A stretch of DNA of 64,000 nt from Hydrogenophaga intermedia (GTDB lineage Bacteria; Pseudomonadota; Gammaproteobacteria; Burkholderiales; Burkholderiaceae_C): contig NZ_JAMBNO010000015.1 in NCBI RefSeq assembly GCF_023715105.1, positions 62,001-126,000 of the forward strand, in the 5' to 3' direction. Made by a program: the position numbers and the translations under genes. Position 1 is the stretch's first letter. Each line of letters begins with the position of its first letter. Below are positions 18,334 to 26,614 of this stretch, in pieces. The notes under the pieces were generated by a model that saw only the letters and a program-made list of their open reading frames with translations, did not search any database and was not told the DNA's origin.

Positions 18334-19668
18334 ATGCTGGCCCTGCTGCATGCACAACGCCTGAGCGAGGAAGCTTCCGAGCACCGCCACCTGCTGTTCT
18401 ACAGCCGCGTGACCTGCGTCGTGGCCATGGTGCTGGTGCTCATGGGTGTGGGGCTGGACGCCGCCTTCTACCCCGAGCGCGCCACCACCTTCGGTCTGCT
18501 GCGCGGCGCCACGGCGTGCGCCATCGGGCTGATTCTGCTGAGCTACGCCACACCGTTCGGTCAGCGTCATATCCGCCGCCTCACCTACCTCTGGATCGCG
18601 CTGCCCCAGGTGATGATCGCGTGGATGATCTTTGCCACCGATGGCGAGGCATCCATCTACTTCGTGGGTCTGACGTTCGGCATCGCCGGCATCGGCATCT
18701 TCCTGCCGCTGACCGTGCGCGAGGCCTGTGGTTACAGCGTGTTCACCATCGCCATCTATGTCGCGGCCTGTGTGGCACGGGAGGGCGGCGTGCAGCGCTG
18801 GGACCAGTTGCTGGGTCAGACCATCTTCCTGTCCTTCTATGGCGTGATCGCCGTCACGGTGGCGGTCTATGGCGGGCGCTGGCGTCGCCAGACGCTGGCC
18901 TTGCAGAACGAGGTGATGCGCCAGCGCGACGAGTTGATCGAAAGCAACCAGGCGCTGACCCAGATCAAGGGGCAGTTGCTGCACCGCGAGAAGATGGCAG
19001 CCATCGGCACGTTGTCGGCCGGTCTGCTGCACGAACTCAACAACCCGGTGAATTTCAGCCTCATGGCCCTGGACATGGGCCGCACACAGCCCGCTGTCGG
19101 GCAGGACGCAATGCTGCGGGAAAGCCTGGACGACGCACGCGAGGGCCTGGTGCGTATCCAGAACATCGTCACCGACCTCAAGACCTTCGCCTATCAAAAG
19201 CCCGACGGGGGTAACGTTCGCCCCTTCCTGTTCGAGAACGCGGCGCGCTCGGCCGTTCGGCTGGCGGGTTTCGATCTCAAGGGTATCGAGGTTCGCCTGG
19301 AACTGCCGCAGGACACCCATGTGCTGGGCGACGAGCCCGCGCTCATCGGCGTCATGATCAACCTGCTCAGCAACGCCGCGCACGCGGTGCGTGCTGCCAA
19401 GCGCGAGCGCCCCGAGGTGGTGGTTGCAGCCGTCGTCCAGGGCGAGCGCATGGCCGTTACCGTGCGCGACAACGGCCAGGGCATCGAGCCGCAAAACCTG
19501 GAGCGCGTGTTCGATCCGTTCTTCACCACGCGCGACGTCGGCAGCGGCCTGGGCCTGGGCCTGAGCATCAGCTACGGGATCGTGCAGCGGCACGGTGGCC
19601 ACCTGACGGTGCGCAGCGAACCCGGTGCCTGGACCGAGTTCCACTTCGACCTGCCGCGCCCGACATGA
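18334..19668 (+). CDS. phcS: PhcS-like membrane sensor histidine kinase
   Basis: A 444-residue kinase with six predicted membrane helices in residues 20-190 and no sizeable periplasmic domain, which suits sensing a lipophilic signal within the membrane. A coiled coil (about residues 190-220) leads to the H-box 'GTLSAGLLHELNNPVNFS' with His233 as phosphorylation site. The N-box 'GVMINLLSNAAHAV', G1 'VRDNGQGIEP' and G2 'GSGLGLGLSISYGI' complete the ATPase domain. The overall plan matches the PhcS/CqsS/LqsS class of autoinducer kinases. Its stop overlaps the next start as ATGA. Confidence 0.85.
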   Translation: MLALLHAQRLSEEASEHRHLLFYSRVTCVVAMVLVLMGVGLDAAFYPERATTFGLLRGATACAIGLILLSYATPFGQRHIRRLTYLWIALPQVMIAWMIFATDGEASIYFVGLTFGIAGIGIFLPLTVREACGYSVFTIAIYVAACVAREGGVQRWDQLLGQTIFLSFYGVIAVTVAVYGGRWRRQTLALQNEVMRQRDELIESNQALTQIKGQLLHREKMAAIGTLSAGLLHELNNPVNFSLMALDMGRTQPAVGQDAMLRESLDDAREGLVRIQNIVTDLKTFAYQKPDGGNVRPFLFENAARSAVRLAGFDLKGIEVRLELPQDTHVLGDEPALIGVMINLLSNAAHAVRAAKRERPEVVVAAVVQGERMAVTVRDNGQGIEPQNLERVFDPFFTTRDVGSGLGLGLSISYGIVQRHGGHLTVRSEPGAWTEFHFDLPRPT

Positions 19669-20795
19669 GCACACCGCCCACACCCATCGAAGCCCGCGCC
19701 GTGCTCATCGTCGACGACGAGCCCCAGGCCTGCAAGTGGTTTGCGCGTCGCTATGGCGACGAGTTCGCGGTGCTGGTGGCGGGTGGCGTGGTCGAGGCGC
19801 TCGCCGTGCTGGCCGAGCGCGGCGCCGAGGTGGCCGTGCTGCTCACCGACTACCGCATGCCGCAGCACAGCGGGGTGGACCTGCTGGCCGCGGCCGCCGA
19901 GCACCACCCGCACGTGGTGCGTGTGTTGATGTCGGCCTACGCCGACAAGGACGTCGCGCTGCAGGCGATCAACCTCGGGCGCGTGGAGCACATGCTGGAG
20001 AAGCCGCTGGACGAGGCGCTGACCCGCCGCGTGCTGCGCGAAGCGCTGGCCCAGGCCCGCCAGCGCGCCCACGACCGCGGCCTGGCCGACCGGCGCGCCG
20101 CCATGCTGCGCGAGACCCTCGGCTTTCTGGCGCACGAGGTACGCACGCCCCTGGCCACCGTGAGCGGCTACCTGGCCGCGCTGCGTGAGCGCCATGCCGA
20201 CGGCACCAGCCCGCCGCGGGAGGCGGCGCCCGGCGACACGCTGCGCATGATCGAGGCCGCGCAACGCCGCGCCGACTACGCGCAGTCGCTGGTCACCAGC
20301 TTCGTCAACACCGCCCGCGAGGCCTACCGCCCCGACCCGGGCGTGCCGCTGACGGCGGCCGAACTGGTGCGTGCCGTCGAGCGCGAGTACCCGTTCGATA
20401 CCCACGAGCGCGAGCGGTTGCGCACCGCACTCGACGACGACTTTCCCGTGCCCGGGCGCCAGCGCGACCTGCTTTATCTGGTGCTGTGCACGCTGATCAA
20501 GAACGCGCTGCAGGCACAGCGCGCACAGCAAGAGCCGGTGCCACGCGTCACGGTGGCACTGCAGCGCCAGCCGCGGCCCGCGTTGGCGGTGATCGACAAC
20601 GGCCCCGGCCTGCCAAGTGCCCTCAAGGGCCGGCTCACGCGTGAGCCGGTGGATTCGGGCTCGGGCGGCAGCGGCATGGGCCTGCTGTTCTGCCGGCGCG
20701 TGATGCAGTCGATCGGTGGCGACATCGAGGTGGGCGATGCCGACGGCGGAGGTGCCGTCGTCACGCTGTGGTTTCCAGTGGAGGACAACAAATGA
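19665..20795 (+). CDS. phcR: PhcR-like response regulator with C-terminal histidine kinase domain
   Basis: A 376-residue hybrid. The N-terminal receiver contains 'LIVDDEPQACKWF', phospho-acceptor Asp62 in 'LLTDYRMPQHSGVDLL', and the 'MLEKPLDEALTRRVL' lysine region. A kinase module follows with H-box 'LGFLAHEVRTPLATVSGYL' (His157), G1 'VIDNGPGLPSALKG' and G2 'GSGGSGMGLLFCRRV'. This receiver-then-kinase order is unusual and is the known design of PhcR. It is translationally coupled to both neighbours (ATGA overlaps). It should relay phosphate between PhcS and the PhcQ-like regulator. Confidence 0.85.
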   Translation: MSTPPTPIEARAVLIVDDEPQACKWFARRYGDEFAVLVAGGVVEALAVLAERGAEVAVLLTDYRMPQHSGVDLLAAAAEHHPHVVRVLMSAYADKDVALQAINLGRVEHMLEKPLDEALTRRVLREALAQARQRAHDRGLADRRAAMLRETLGFLAHEVRTPLATVSGYLAALRERHADGTSPPREAAPGDTLRMIEAAQRRADYAQSLVTSFVNTAREAYRPDPGVPLTAAELVRAVEREYPFDTHERERLRTALDDDFPVPGRQRDLLYLVLCTLIKNALQAQRAQQEPVPRVTVALQRQPRPALAVIDNGPGLPSALKGRLTREPVDSGSGGSGMGLLFCRRVMQSIGGDIEVGDADGGGAVVTLWFPVEDNK

Positions 20796-21748
20796 CACGC
20801 AACAAGATTCTGTACGTTGACGACGAGGCCATGGCGCTCAAGTACTTCGAGCGCCTGGTGAGTCCGCTCGCACCGGTGCTCACCGCCTCATCGGTGGACG
20901 AGGGCCGCGCGCTGCTGGACGCTCACGGGGCCGAGATCGCCGTGCTGGTGAGCGATCAGCGCATGCCGGGCGCCCGTGGCAACGAGCTGCTGCGCCACGC
21001 GCGCGAACACCACCCGACGGTGGTGCGCATGCTCACCACCGCCTATTCCGACATCGGCGAGGCCATCGAGGCCATCAACAGTGGCGAGATATACCGCTAC
21101 ATCGCCAAGCCGTGGGAGCTGGAGCACCTGCGGGCCGATCTGCGCAACGCGCTCGATCTGGCGGCGTTGCGTGCCGAACGCGATGAGTTGTTGCGTGAGA
21201 AGCTCATGGTGGCACAGGCGCAACTGATGGGGCAGCGCATTGGCCAGCTCGTGGCGCTGGCCGCCGCGCTGCAGGCTCCCAACGCCGATGCAGCGGTGCA
21301 CACGTACGTGAGCGCCGCGCTTGCCACGGGCGCTGCTTCACCAGCGGTCGACTGGCGCCGCTGGGATCACACCGAACTGCAGTACGCCGAGGCCGAGCGT
21401 GCGGTGCAGCTGGTCGCGCACGTGCGCGGATGGTGGGCGAGCTGGGGCACGCTGCCCGCCGACGATGGCCCGCGCCTGGCCACCCTGGCGGCTGCGCTGG
21501 GCCAGCCGTTGGAGGGCGGCCGCTTGCCTGGCGTGACCGGCGACATGCTGGTGGCGCCGCTGGCCGGTGCGCCGGGATCGCCGCTGCAGGCGTCGCAGGC
21601 GGCTTTTCTGGCCTGGTTGCTCTGGTGCGGGGGTGCCGCACGGCTGCAGAGCGAGGATGGCGGGTGTTCCGTGGTGTCGGCAGCGCCACTGGCGCCACCC
21701 GGCGATTGGCTCGTGGCGGCGATCGAAGCCGCGTCACCCGTCGGCTGA
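20792..21748 (+). CDS. phcQ: PhcQ-like response regulator
   Basis: A 318-residue protein with an N-terminal receiver ('ILYVDDEAMALKYFERL', phospho-acceptor Asp55 in 'LVSDQRMPGARGNELL', lysine loop 'YRYIAKPWELEHLRADL'). A predicted coiled coil (about residues 120-165) and a C-terminal region without any recognised DNA-binding motif follow. The start ATG overlaps the previous stop and has GAGGA seven bases upstream. It is the fourth gene in phc order. In Ralstonia, PhcQ modulates the LysR-type master regulator PhcA, which is not in this window. The C-terminal domain is the least understood part of the operon. Confidence 0.82.
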   Translation: MTRNKILYVDDEAMALKYFERLVSPLAPVLTASSVDEGRALLDAHGAEIAVLVSDQRMPGARGNELLRHAREHHPTVVRMLTTAYSDIGEAIEAINSGEIYRYIAKPWELEHLRADLRNALDLAALRAERDELLREKLMVAQAQLMGQRIGQLVALAAALQAPNADAAVHTYVSAALATGAASPAVDWRRWDHTELQYAEAERAVQLVAHVRGWWASWGTLPADDGPRLATLAAALGQPLEGGRLPGVTGDMLVAPLAGAPGSPLQASQAAFLAWLLWCGGAARLQSEDGGCSVVSAAPLAPPGDWLVAAIEAASPVG

Positions 21749-21873
21749 GGGAACATGACGCTGTGCGCCGCTGTGTGCTGCCGTGTGCACCGCGTGAGCG
21801 CTCGTCGCGCCGCTGGAACCCCGCCAGAGGCACGCGGTCACAATGACGGCCATTGTCTGTTCAGGAGTTCGCC

Positions 21874-22188
21874 ATGTCCGCTACCTTCTTGACCCGCTGC
21901 ACCCTGGTGCTGGCCACGGCCGCCCTGGGTGCCTGCAGCAGCGTGGGTGTGGGCATCGGCATTCCCGTGGGCCCCGTGACCATCGGTGTCGGCGCCAGCA
22001 ACCACGGTGTCAACCTGGGCGTGGGCACCAGCGTGGGCCCGGTCGGTGTCGGTGTGGGGGTGGACCAGGGCGGCCGCGTGAGCGCGGGCGCCGGTGTGGG
22101 CGCCAGCACCGAGATCGGCAACAGTGGGGTGCGCGCCGGCGTGGGTGTCGGCACCGGCACGGTCATCCACGACCCGAACAAGAAGTAA
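21874..22188 (+). CDS. Gly/Val-rich lipoprotein, function unknown
   Basis: A 104-residue predicted outer-membrane or periplasmic lipoprotein. The signal peptide ends in the lipobox LGAC, with Cys21 as the lipidated residue. The mature part is almost entirely alternating Gly and Val with Ser/Asn (for example 'VGVGIGIPVGPVTIGVGAS' and 'VGVGVGVDQGGRVSAGAGVG'), giving an approximate 8-10 residue period that would suit a beta structure. The ATG at 21874 was chosen because AGGAG precedes it. It follows phcQ by 125 bases in the same direction and ends in a strong terminator. It could be phc-regulated, but nothing shows that. Confidence 0.75.
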   Translation: MSATFLTRCTLVLATAALGACSSVGVGIGIPVGPVTIGVGASNHGVNLGVGTSVGPVGVGVGVDQGGRVSAGAGVGASTEIGNSGVRAGVGVGTGTVIHDPNKK

Positions 22189-22202
22189 CCCCCGCGCACT
22201 GA

Positions 22203-22238
22203 ATGAGAAAACCCGCCGGACACGGCGGGTTTTCTCAT
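22203..22238. terminator. Bidirectional rho-independent terminator
   Basis: A perfect 16-bp stem (22203-22218 paired with 22223-22238) with the four-base loop GACA. The GC core CCCGCCG/CGGCGGG is followed by GTTTTCTC on either strand. It sits between the converging lipoprotein and ohr genes, so it can end transcription from both sides. Confidence 0.88.
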
Positions 22239-22251
22239 GGGCGATGCCCGT

Positions 22252-22680
22252 TCAGACCACGGTGAGCGTCACCGGGATGTTGCCGCGCGTGGCGTTGGAG
22301 TAGGGGCAGACCTGGTGCGCGGTGTCGACCAGGTCCTGCGCGACGGCGCGGTCCAGGCCCGGCAGGCTCACGTTCAGGCGCGCGGCGATGCCGAAGCCCT
22401 GCGGAATCGGGCCGATATCGACCTCGGCGTCGATGCTGGCGTTGGCCGGCACGGCGATCTTCTTCATGGCCGCCACGTGCTTGAGCGCGCCCATGAAGCA
22501 GGCCGAGTAGCCCGCGGCGAACAGTTGCTCGGGGTTGGTGGCGTTGCCGGCGCCGCCCATGGCCTTCGGGGGCGCGAGCTTCACGTCGAGCAGGCCGTCA
22601 TCGCTGCGCGAGGCACCATCGCGGCCACCGGTGGTGTGGGCGCGGGCGGTGTAGAGGACTTTGTCGAGTTGCGTGGGCAT
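22252..22680 (-). CDS. ohr: Organic hydroperoxide resistance protein Ohr
   Basis: A 142-residue peroxiredoxin-like enzyme of the Ohr/OsmC family, which reduces organic and fatty-acid hydroperoxides with lipoylated proteins as reductant. The two redox cysteines are in place: Cys61 in 'GYSACFMGAL' and Cys125 in 'AHQVCPYSNATRGN'. The N-terminus 'LDKVLYTARAHTTGGRDG' and the segment 'TNPEQLFAAGYSAC' are diagnostic of Ohr rather than OsmC. The length is normal. It lies 47 bases downstream of ohrR in the same direction and is probably co-transcribed under OhrR control. Confidence 0.95.
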   Translation of the reverse strand: MPTQLDKVLYTARAHTTGGRDGASRSDDGLLDVKLAPPKAMGGAGNATNPEQLFAAGYSACFMGALKHVAAMKKIAVPANASIDAEVDIGPIPQGFGIAARLNVSLPGLDRAVAQDLVDTAHQVCPYSNATRGNIPVTLTVV

Positions 22681-22727
22681 GGTGGCTCCTTGAGGTGGGT
22701 GCTGTGGACAGCGGTGGGGGACAGGGT

Positions 22728-23177
22728 TCAGGCGCTGAGGCGGTCGCGCAGGGCGCGGACCTCCCGCGTGAGGGCGAGTATCTCGGGGATCGAGCACTGC
22801 GTGGCGTCGAGCACGCAGGCTGGAACGCGCGCCGCGCGCGTGCGCAGCTTGCGTCCGGCAGGGGTCAGGCGGATGCGCACGCGGCGTTCGTCTTCCACGT
22901 CGCGCAGACGCACCAACAGGTCTGCCGCTTCCAGCCGTTTGAGCAAGGGCGTGAGGGTTCCGGAATCGAGGTGCAGGCGTTCGCCCAGGGCAGAGACGGT
23001 CATGCCGTCTTGTTCCCACAGCGCGAGCATGGCGATGTACTGGGGGTAGGTCAGGCCAAGCTCGTCGAGCAGCGGCTTGTAGAGCTTGGTCATCGCCAGC
23101 GACGCGGAGTACAGCGCAAAGCAGAGCTGGTGGTCGAGCTTGAGCAGATCGTCGGTGGAGGAGCGGGCGCTGGGCAT
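22728..23177 (-). CDS. ohrR: MarR family repressor OhrR
   Basis: A 149-residue MarR-type winged-helix repressor that senses organic hydroperoxides by cysteine oxidation. The sensing residue is Cys19 in 'LKLDHQLCFALYSASLAM', the hallmark of OhrR. The DNA-binding part reads 'LTYPQYIAMLALWEQDGMTVSALGERLHLDSGTLTPLLKRLEA'. I chose the start at 23177 (MPSARSSTDD) because the longer reading would run through the operator region. Two palindromic operator-like sites lie just upstream (23195-23221), so autoregulation is likely. Confidence 0.93.
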   Translation of the reverse strand: MPSARSSTDDLLKLDHQLCFALYSASLAMTKLYKPLLDELGLTYPQYIAMLALWEQDGMTVSALGERLHLDSGTLTPLLKRLEAADLLVRLRDVEDERRVRIRLTPAGRKLRTRAARVPACVLDATQCSIPEILALTREVRALRDRLSA

Positions 23178-23194
23178 GGCGGTATTGTTTCGTG

Positions 23195-23221
23195 CAATTA
23201 GATTGTGTGCAATTGAATTGC
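23195..23221. promoter_or_regulatory. Tandem OhrR operator-like palindromes
   Basis: Two A/T-rich palindromes stand 3 bases apart: CAATTAGATTG (23195-23205) and GCAATTGAATTGC (23209-23221, a perfect 13-mer inverted repeat). OhrR proteins bind similar CAATT-based inverted repeats. The site is 18 bases upstream of the ohrR start, where the promoter should be, so binding would block ohrR-ohr transcription. Confidence 0.7.
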
Positions 23222-23322
23222 GAGAAGTCCATGCCTTCCGTGTGGGCAAAGGGAAGGCGCGGGCATTCTGCCCAGCGCGGTGAAGGCATGCCCGGGGCAG
23301 TGTCGGGCAGCGGTTGGGCGCC

Positions 23323-24345
23323 TCAGGCGATCAACGGCGGTTGCGCCATGGCCTCGATCTGCTCGCGCAGCAGGCGTATCTGGCCGCGCCAGTGGTCGGG
23401 GTGGGCGAACCAGGGGAAGTTCGGCGGGAAGCTGGGGTCGTCCCAGCGGCGCGCGATCCAGGCGTTGTAGTGGATCAGGCGCAGCGTGCGCAGCGGCTCG
23501 ATGAGCGCGAGCTCGCGGCGGTCGAAATCGCGAAACTGCTCGTAGCCCTCGAGCAAGGCACCCAGTTGCTGCGTCTGCTGGCGCCGCTCGCCCGACAGGA
23601 TCATCCACAGGTCCTGCACGGCCGGGCCGCTGCAGGCGTCGTCCAGGTCCACGAAATGCGGGCCGGCGCCGGGCGCGCCTTCGGGGGTCCAGAGGATGTT
23701 GCCCGGGTGGCAGTCACCGTGCAGGCGGATGCAGGCCGGTGCATCGGCGCTCGCCTCACCCCGCAGCACGGCATGCTGTTCGACCGCGGCCACGGCTTCG
23801 GCCGCGACCTCGCGCCATTCGCGCTGCACCTCCAGCGGCACCACGTCCTGATCGACCAGCCATTGCAGCGGTTCGCGCGCCATACGCTGCGCGTCCAGTC
23901 GCGGGCGGTGCGCGAAAGGGCGCGCTGCGCCCACCGTGTGAAGCCGCGCGAGAAAGCGACCGATCCATTCCAGCACCTCGAAATCGTCCAGTTCGGGCCG
24001 GCGCCCCCCGCGGCGCGGACAGACCGCCCAGAAAAAGCCCGCATGCTCGTGCAGTGCCCGGCCCTGTGGCGTGAGCGGGGCCACCACCGGCACCTCGGCA
24101 GCGGCCAGCTCGGCCGCAAAGGTGTGTTCCTCTTCAATCTGCGTCGCGCTCCAGCGCTGCGGGCGGTAGAACTTGGCCACCACCACGCCGTGGCCTTCGA
24201 ACGGTGACTCCAGCGGCACCTGGTAGACCCGGTTCTCGAAGCTGTTCAGGGTGATAAGCCGACCATCGCCCCGCAGGCCCGCAGCGTCCAGCGCGTCGAG
24301 CACGGTGTCGGGGGTGAGGCGGTCGAATGGGTGTTTGCTGGCCAT
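23323..24345 (-). CDS. srkA: Serine/threonine protein kinase SrkA (YihE) family
   Basis: A 340-residue kinase of the YihE/SrkA family, with an aminoglycoside-phosphotransferase fold. The N-terminus 'HPFDRLTPDTVLDAL' and 'LITLNSFENRVYQVPL' match the family. The catalytic loop is 'IRLHGDCHPGNILW' (HGDxHxxN) and the metal-binding Asp lies in 'HFVDLDDACSGPAVQDLWM'. In E. coli SrkA limits stress-induced death, linked to Cpx and oxidative stress, which fits its place next to ohrR-ohr. A start two codons upstream (24351) is equally possible. It is divergent from the methyltransferase gene with 46 bases between. Confidence 0.9.
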   Translation of the reverse strand: MASKHPFDRLTPDTVLDALDAAGLRGDGRLITLNSFENRVYQVPLESPFEGHGVVVAKFYRPQRWSATQIEEEHTFAAELAAAEVPVVAPLTPQGRALHEHAGFFWAVCPRRGGRRPELDDFEVLEWIGRFLARLHTVGAARPFAHRPRLDAQRMAREPLQWLVDQDVVPLEVQREWREVAAEAVAAVEQHAVLRGEASADAPACIRLHGDCHPGNILWTPEGAPGAGPHFVDLDDACSGPAVQDLWMILSGERRQQTQQLGALLEGYEQFRDFDRRELALIEPLRTLRLIHYNAWIARRWDDPSFPPNFPWFAHPDHWRGQIRLLREQIEAMAQPPLIA

Positions 24346-24391
24346 GGTCATGGGGCATTGTCCCCGCGCCGGCTCACCTATGATCGCCGCC

Positions 24392-25285
24392 ATGTCTGCC
24401 GCTTCCCGATCGAAAGCCGCGCGCGCGAAGCCGCCCGCCGCGCCTGGCCTGCACCAGCAACTGCCCGAACTGCGCGAAGGCCAGTCGGTCGCGCTGCTGC
24501 AGGAGCTGCACATCCTCACGCGCGAAGGCAAGCTCAACCAGGACACGCGGCGCAAGCTCAAGCAGGTCTACCACCTGGTGCAGTTCATCGAACCCCTGCT
24601 CGACGAGGTGATGCGCGAGCAGGGCGAGGTGACGCTGGCCGACCACGGCGCGGGCAAGTCCTACCTGGGCTTCATCCTCTACGACCTGGTGCTCAAGCCG
24701 CGCGGCGCCGGCCGCGTGATCGGTGTCGAGGCGCGCAGCGAGCTGGTGGAGAAATCCCACGCGCTCGCGCAGCGGCTGGGCTTCGAGCGCATGCGCTTCC
24801 TGGCGGCGACGGTGCAGCAAGCCATGGACGATGCGGCGCTGCCCGAGCGCATCGACGTCGTGACGGCACTGCACGCATGCGACACCGCCACCGACGACGC
24901 GATCGACTTCGGCCTGGCACGCCAGGCGCGCCACATGGTGCTGGTGCCCTGCTGCCAGGCCGAGGCCGCGGGCGTGATGCGCCAGCACAAGGCCCTTTCG
25001 CTCAAGCGCACGCCGCTGGCCGAGCTCTGGCGCCACCCGCTGCACACGCGCGAGTTCGGCAGCCAGATCACCAACGTGCTGCGCTGCCTGCGGTTGCAGG
25101 CGCATGGCTACGACGTGACCGTGACCGAGCTCGTCGGCTGGGAACACTCGATGAAGAACGAGCTCATCCTCGCCCGTAGAATGGCTGACGACCGGCCTGG
25201 TCAGCGCGAGAACGCGCGCCAGCGGTTGCTGCAGGTGCTTGACGCGTTCGGCCTGCAGGACCTGCAGCACCGTTTCGCGGTCTGA
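24392..25285 (+). CDS. Class I SAM-dependent methyltransferase (Methyltransf_32 type)
   Basis: A 297-residue protein with a basic Ala/Lys/Arg-rich N-terminal 25 residues and a central domain of about 80 residues before the SAM site. Motif I is 'LADHGAGKSYLGFILYDL', followed by 'VIGVEARSELVEKSHALAQRLG' and the acidic 'VVTALHACDTATDDAIDFGL'; a 'VPCCQAEAA' motif comes next. This order fits the family of cytosolic methyltransferases with a DxGxGxS/LHAC pattern. The substrate is not known. An alternative start at 24380 adds four residues. Confidence 0.78.
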   Translation: MSAASRSKAARAKPPAAPGLHQQLPELREGQSVALLQELHILTREGKLNQDTRRKLKQVYHLVQFIEPLLDEVMREQGEVTLADHGAGKSYLGFILYDLVLKPRGAGRVIGVEARSELVEKSHALAQRLGFERMRFLAATVQQAMDDAALPERIDVVTALHACDTATDDAIDFGLARQARHMVLVPCCQAEAAGVMRQHKALSLKRTPLAELWRHPLHTREFGSQITNVLRCLRLQAHGYDVTVTELVGWEHSMKNELILARRMADDRPGQRENARQRLLQVLDAFGLQDLQHRFAV

Positions 25286-25408
25286 GGTCCCCCCCGCGGT
25301 GGCCCTGGTGGCCGCCACTCCGATGAACCGCCGGCCCCCGGGCCGGCGCACCGACCGCTCCCGGCCTCGCGTCGGGTGTCTTTCCCCGTCGGTGCGCAGC
25401 ATGGAGAC

Positions 25409-26605
25409 ATGCCCTTGGTCACCACCAATTTCGCCTTTCTGCTGCAGGCCATCGCCTGGCCATTGGCACTGCTGATCGCCTGGTTCCTCGGCGAATGGCT
25501 GCTCGAACGCTGGAACATCCCGCGCGTGACGAGCTACGTCGCCGTGGGTCTGGTCGGCAGCCTGATCAACCTGCCCGGGCTCACCACCGACATCACCGGC
25601 CTGCCGTTCCTGGCCAACGTGGCGCTGGCCCTGGTCCTGTTCGAACTGGGCTACCGCATCAACCTGCGCTGGTTCCGGCACAACCCCTGGGTGCTGGTGC
25701 TCGGGGTGGTGGAATCGCTCGTCACCTTCGGATTCGTTTATTGGGTTTCTGGCTGGTTCTCCTTGCCCATCGAACACCGGCTGATCATTGCCGCGCTGTC
25801 GATCTCGGCGTCCCCCGCGGGCGTGCTGCGCGTGGCCAACGAACTGCGCAGCACCGGCCAGGCCACCGAGCGCGTGCTGCACCTGTGCGCCATCAACTGC
25901 CTGTTCTCCGTGCTCGCGCTCAAGATCGTGGTGGGCTACTGGACGCTCTCCACCTCGGGCGACCTCGTGCTGGCGGCCTTTGGCAGCGTGCATGTGGTGG
26001 GCACCTCGATCGCTGTGGGCGCGCTGCTGGGCGTGGTCGTGCCCTGGTTGCTGCGGCTGCGCAACACGCACGAGCGCGGGGTCACCGTGGTCTTCGCATT
26101 GGCGGTGCTGCTGCTCACCACCGCTGCCTACGGCCTCATGCTCTCGCCGTTGCTGGCCGCGCTCACCTTCGGCATCGTGGCGCGCGAGCGCCGCGTGCAT
26201 CTCACCAGCGCACAGCGCGATTTCGGCACCGCGGGCGACTTGCTCTCCGCCTTCCTGTTCGTCTACATCGCGTCGCTGCTGACCTGGGTGGACGTGAGAA
26301 CGACCTTTGTGCTGGGCGCGGTGCTCATCCTGGCCCGCACCTTCACCAAAGTGCTATGCAACGTGGCAGCGGCGCGTCTGTCGGGCATCTCCGAACGCAA
26401 GGGCGCGCTCACCGGCCTGGCGCTCACGCCCATGTCGGCCTTTGCCATCCTGCTGATCGAGCAAACCCGCCTGATGGGCTTCGACCCCGCGGTGCAGGTG
26501 CTGGCCACCATGGCCGGCATGATGCTGCTCCAGGAACTGCTCGGCCCCATCGTCACGCAGCGCTCGCTCATGGCCGCGCGCGAAACCCACGTCACCCGCG
26601 AGTGA
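25409..26605 (+). CDS. Cation:proton antiporter (CPA2/Kef-type membrane protein)
   Basis: A 398-residue integral membrane protein with about 11-12 hydrophobic segments and no cytoplasmic TrkA-N domain. The region 'LANVALALVLFELGYRINLRW' and the later 'SISASPAGVLRVANELR' resemble the core of CPA2 Na+(K+)/H+ antiporters. The ATG at 25409, with GGAG five bases upstream, was preferred to a GTG at 25376. The ybdK gene begins 9 bases after its stop, so the two are co-transcribed. Ion specificity cannot be read from sequence. Confidence 0.82.
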   Translation: MPLVTTNFAFLLQAIAWPLALLIAWFLGEWLLERWNIPRVTSYVAVGLVGSLINLPGLTTDITGLPFLANVALALVLFELGYRINLRWFRHNPWVLVLGVVESLVTFGFVYWVSGWFSLPIEHRLIIAALSISASPAGVLRVANELRSTGQATERVLHLCAINCLFSVLALKIVVGYWTLSTSGDLVLAAFGSVHVVGTSIAVGALLGVVVPWLLRLRNTHERGVTVVFALAVLLLTTAAYGLMLSPLLAALTFGIVARERRVHLTSAQRDFGTAGDLLSAFLFVYIASLLTWVDVRTTFVLGAVLILARTFTKVLCNVAAARLSGISERKGALTGLALTPMSAFAILLIEQTRLMGFDPAVQVLATMAGMMLLQELLGPIVTQRSLMAARETHVTRE

Positions 26606-26614
26606 GGAACCCAC

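Noticed and set aside
18265..19683. Minus-strand open frame opposite phcS
   Set aside because: No motif is seen, and the plus strand holds all histidine kinase boxes in order.
23086..23470. Plus-strand small frames across the ohrR promoter
   Set aside because: They cross operator palindromes and have no conserved features; the minus-strand ohrR and srkA genes explain the region.
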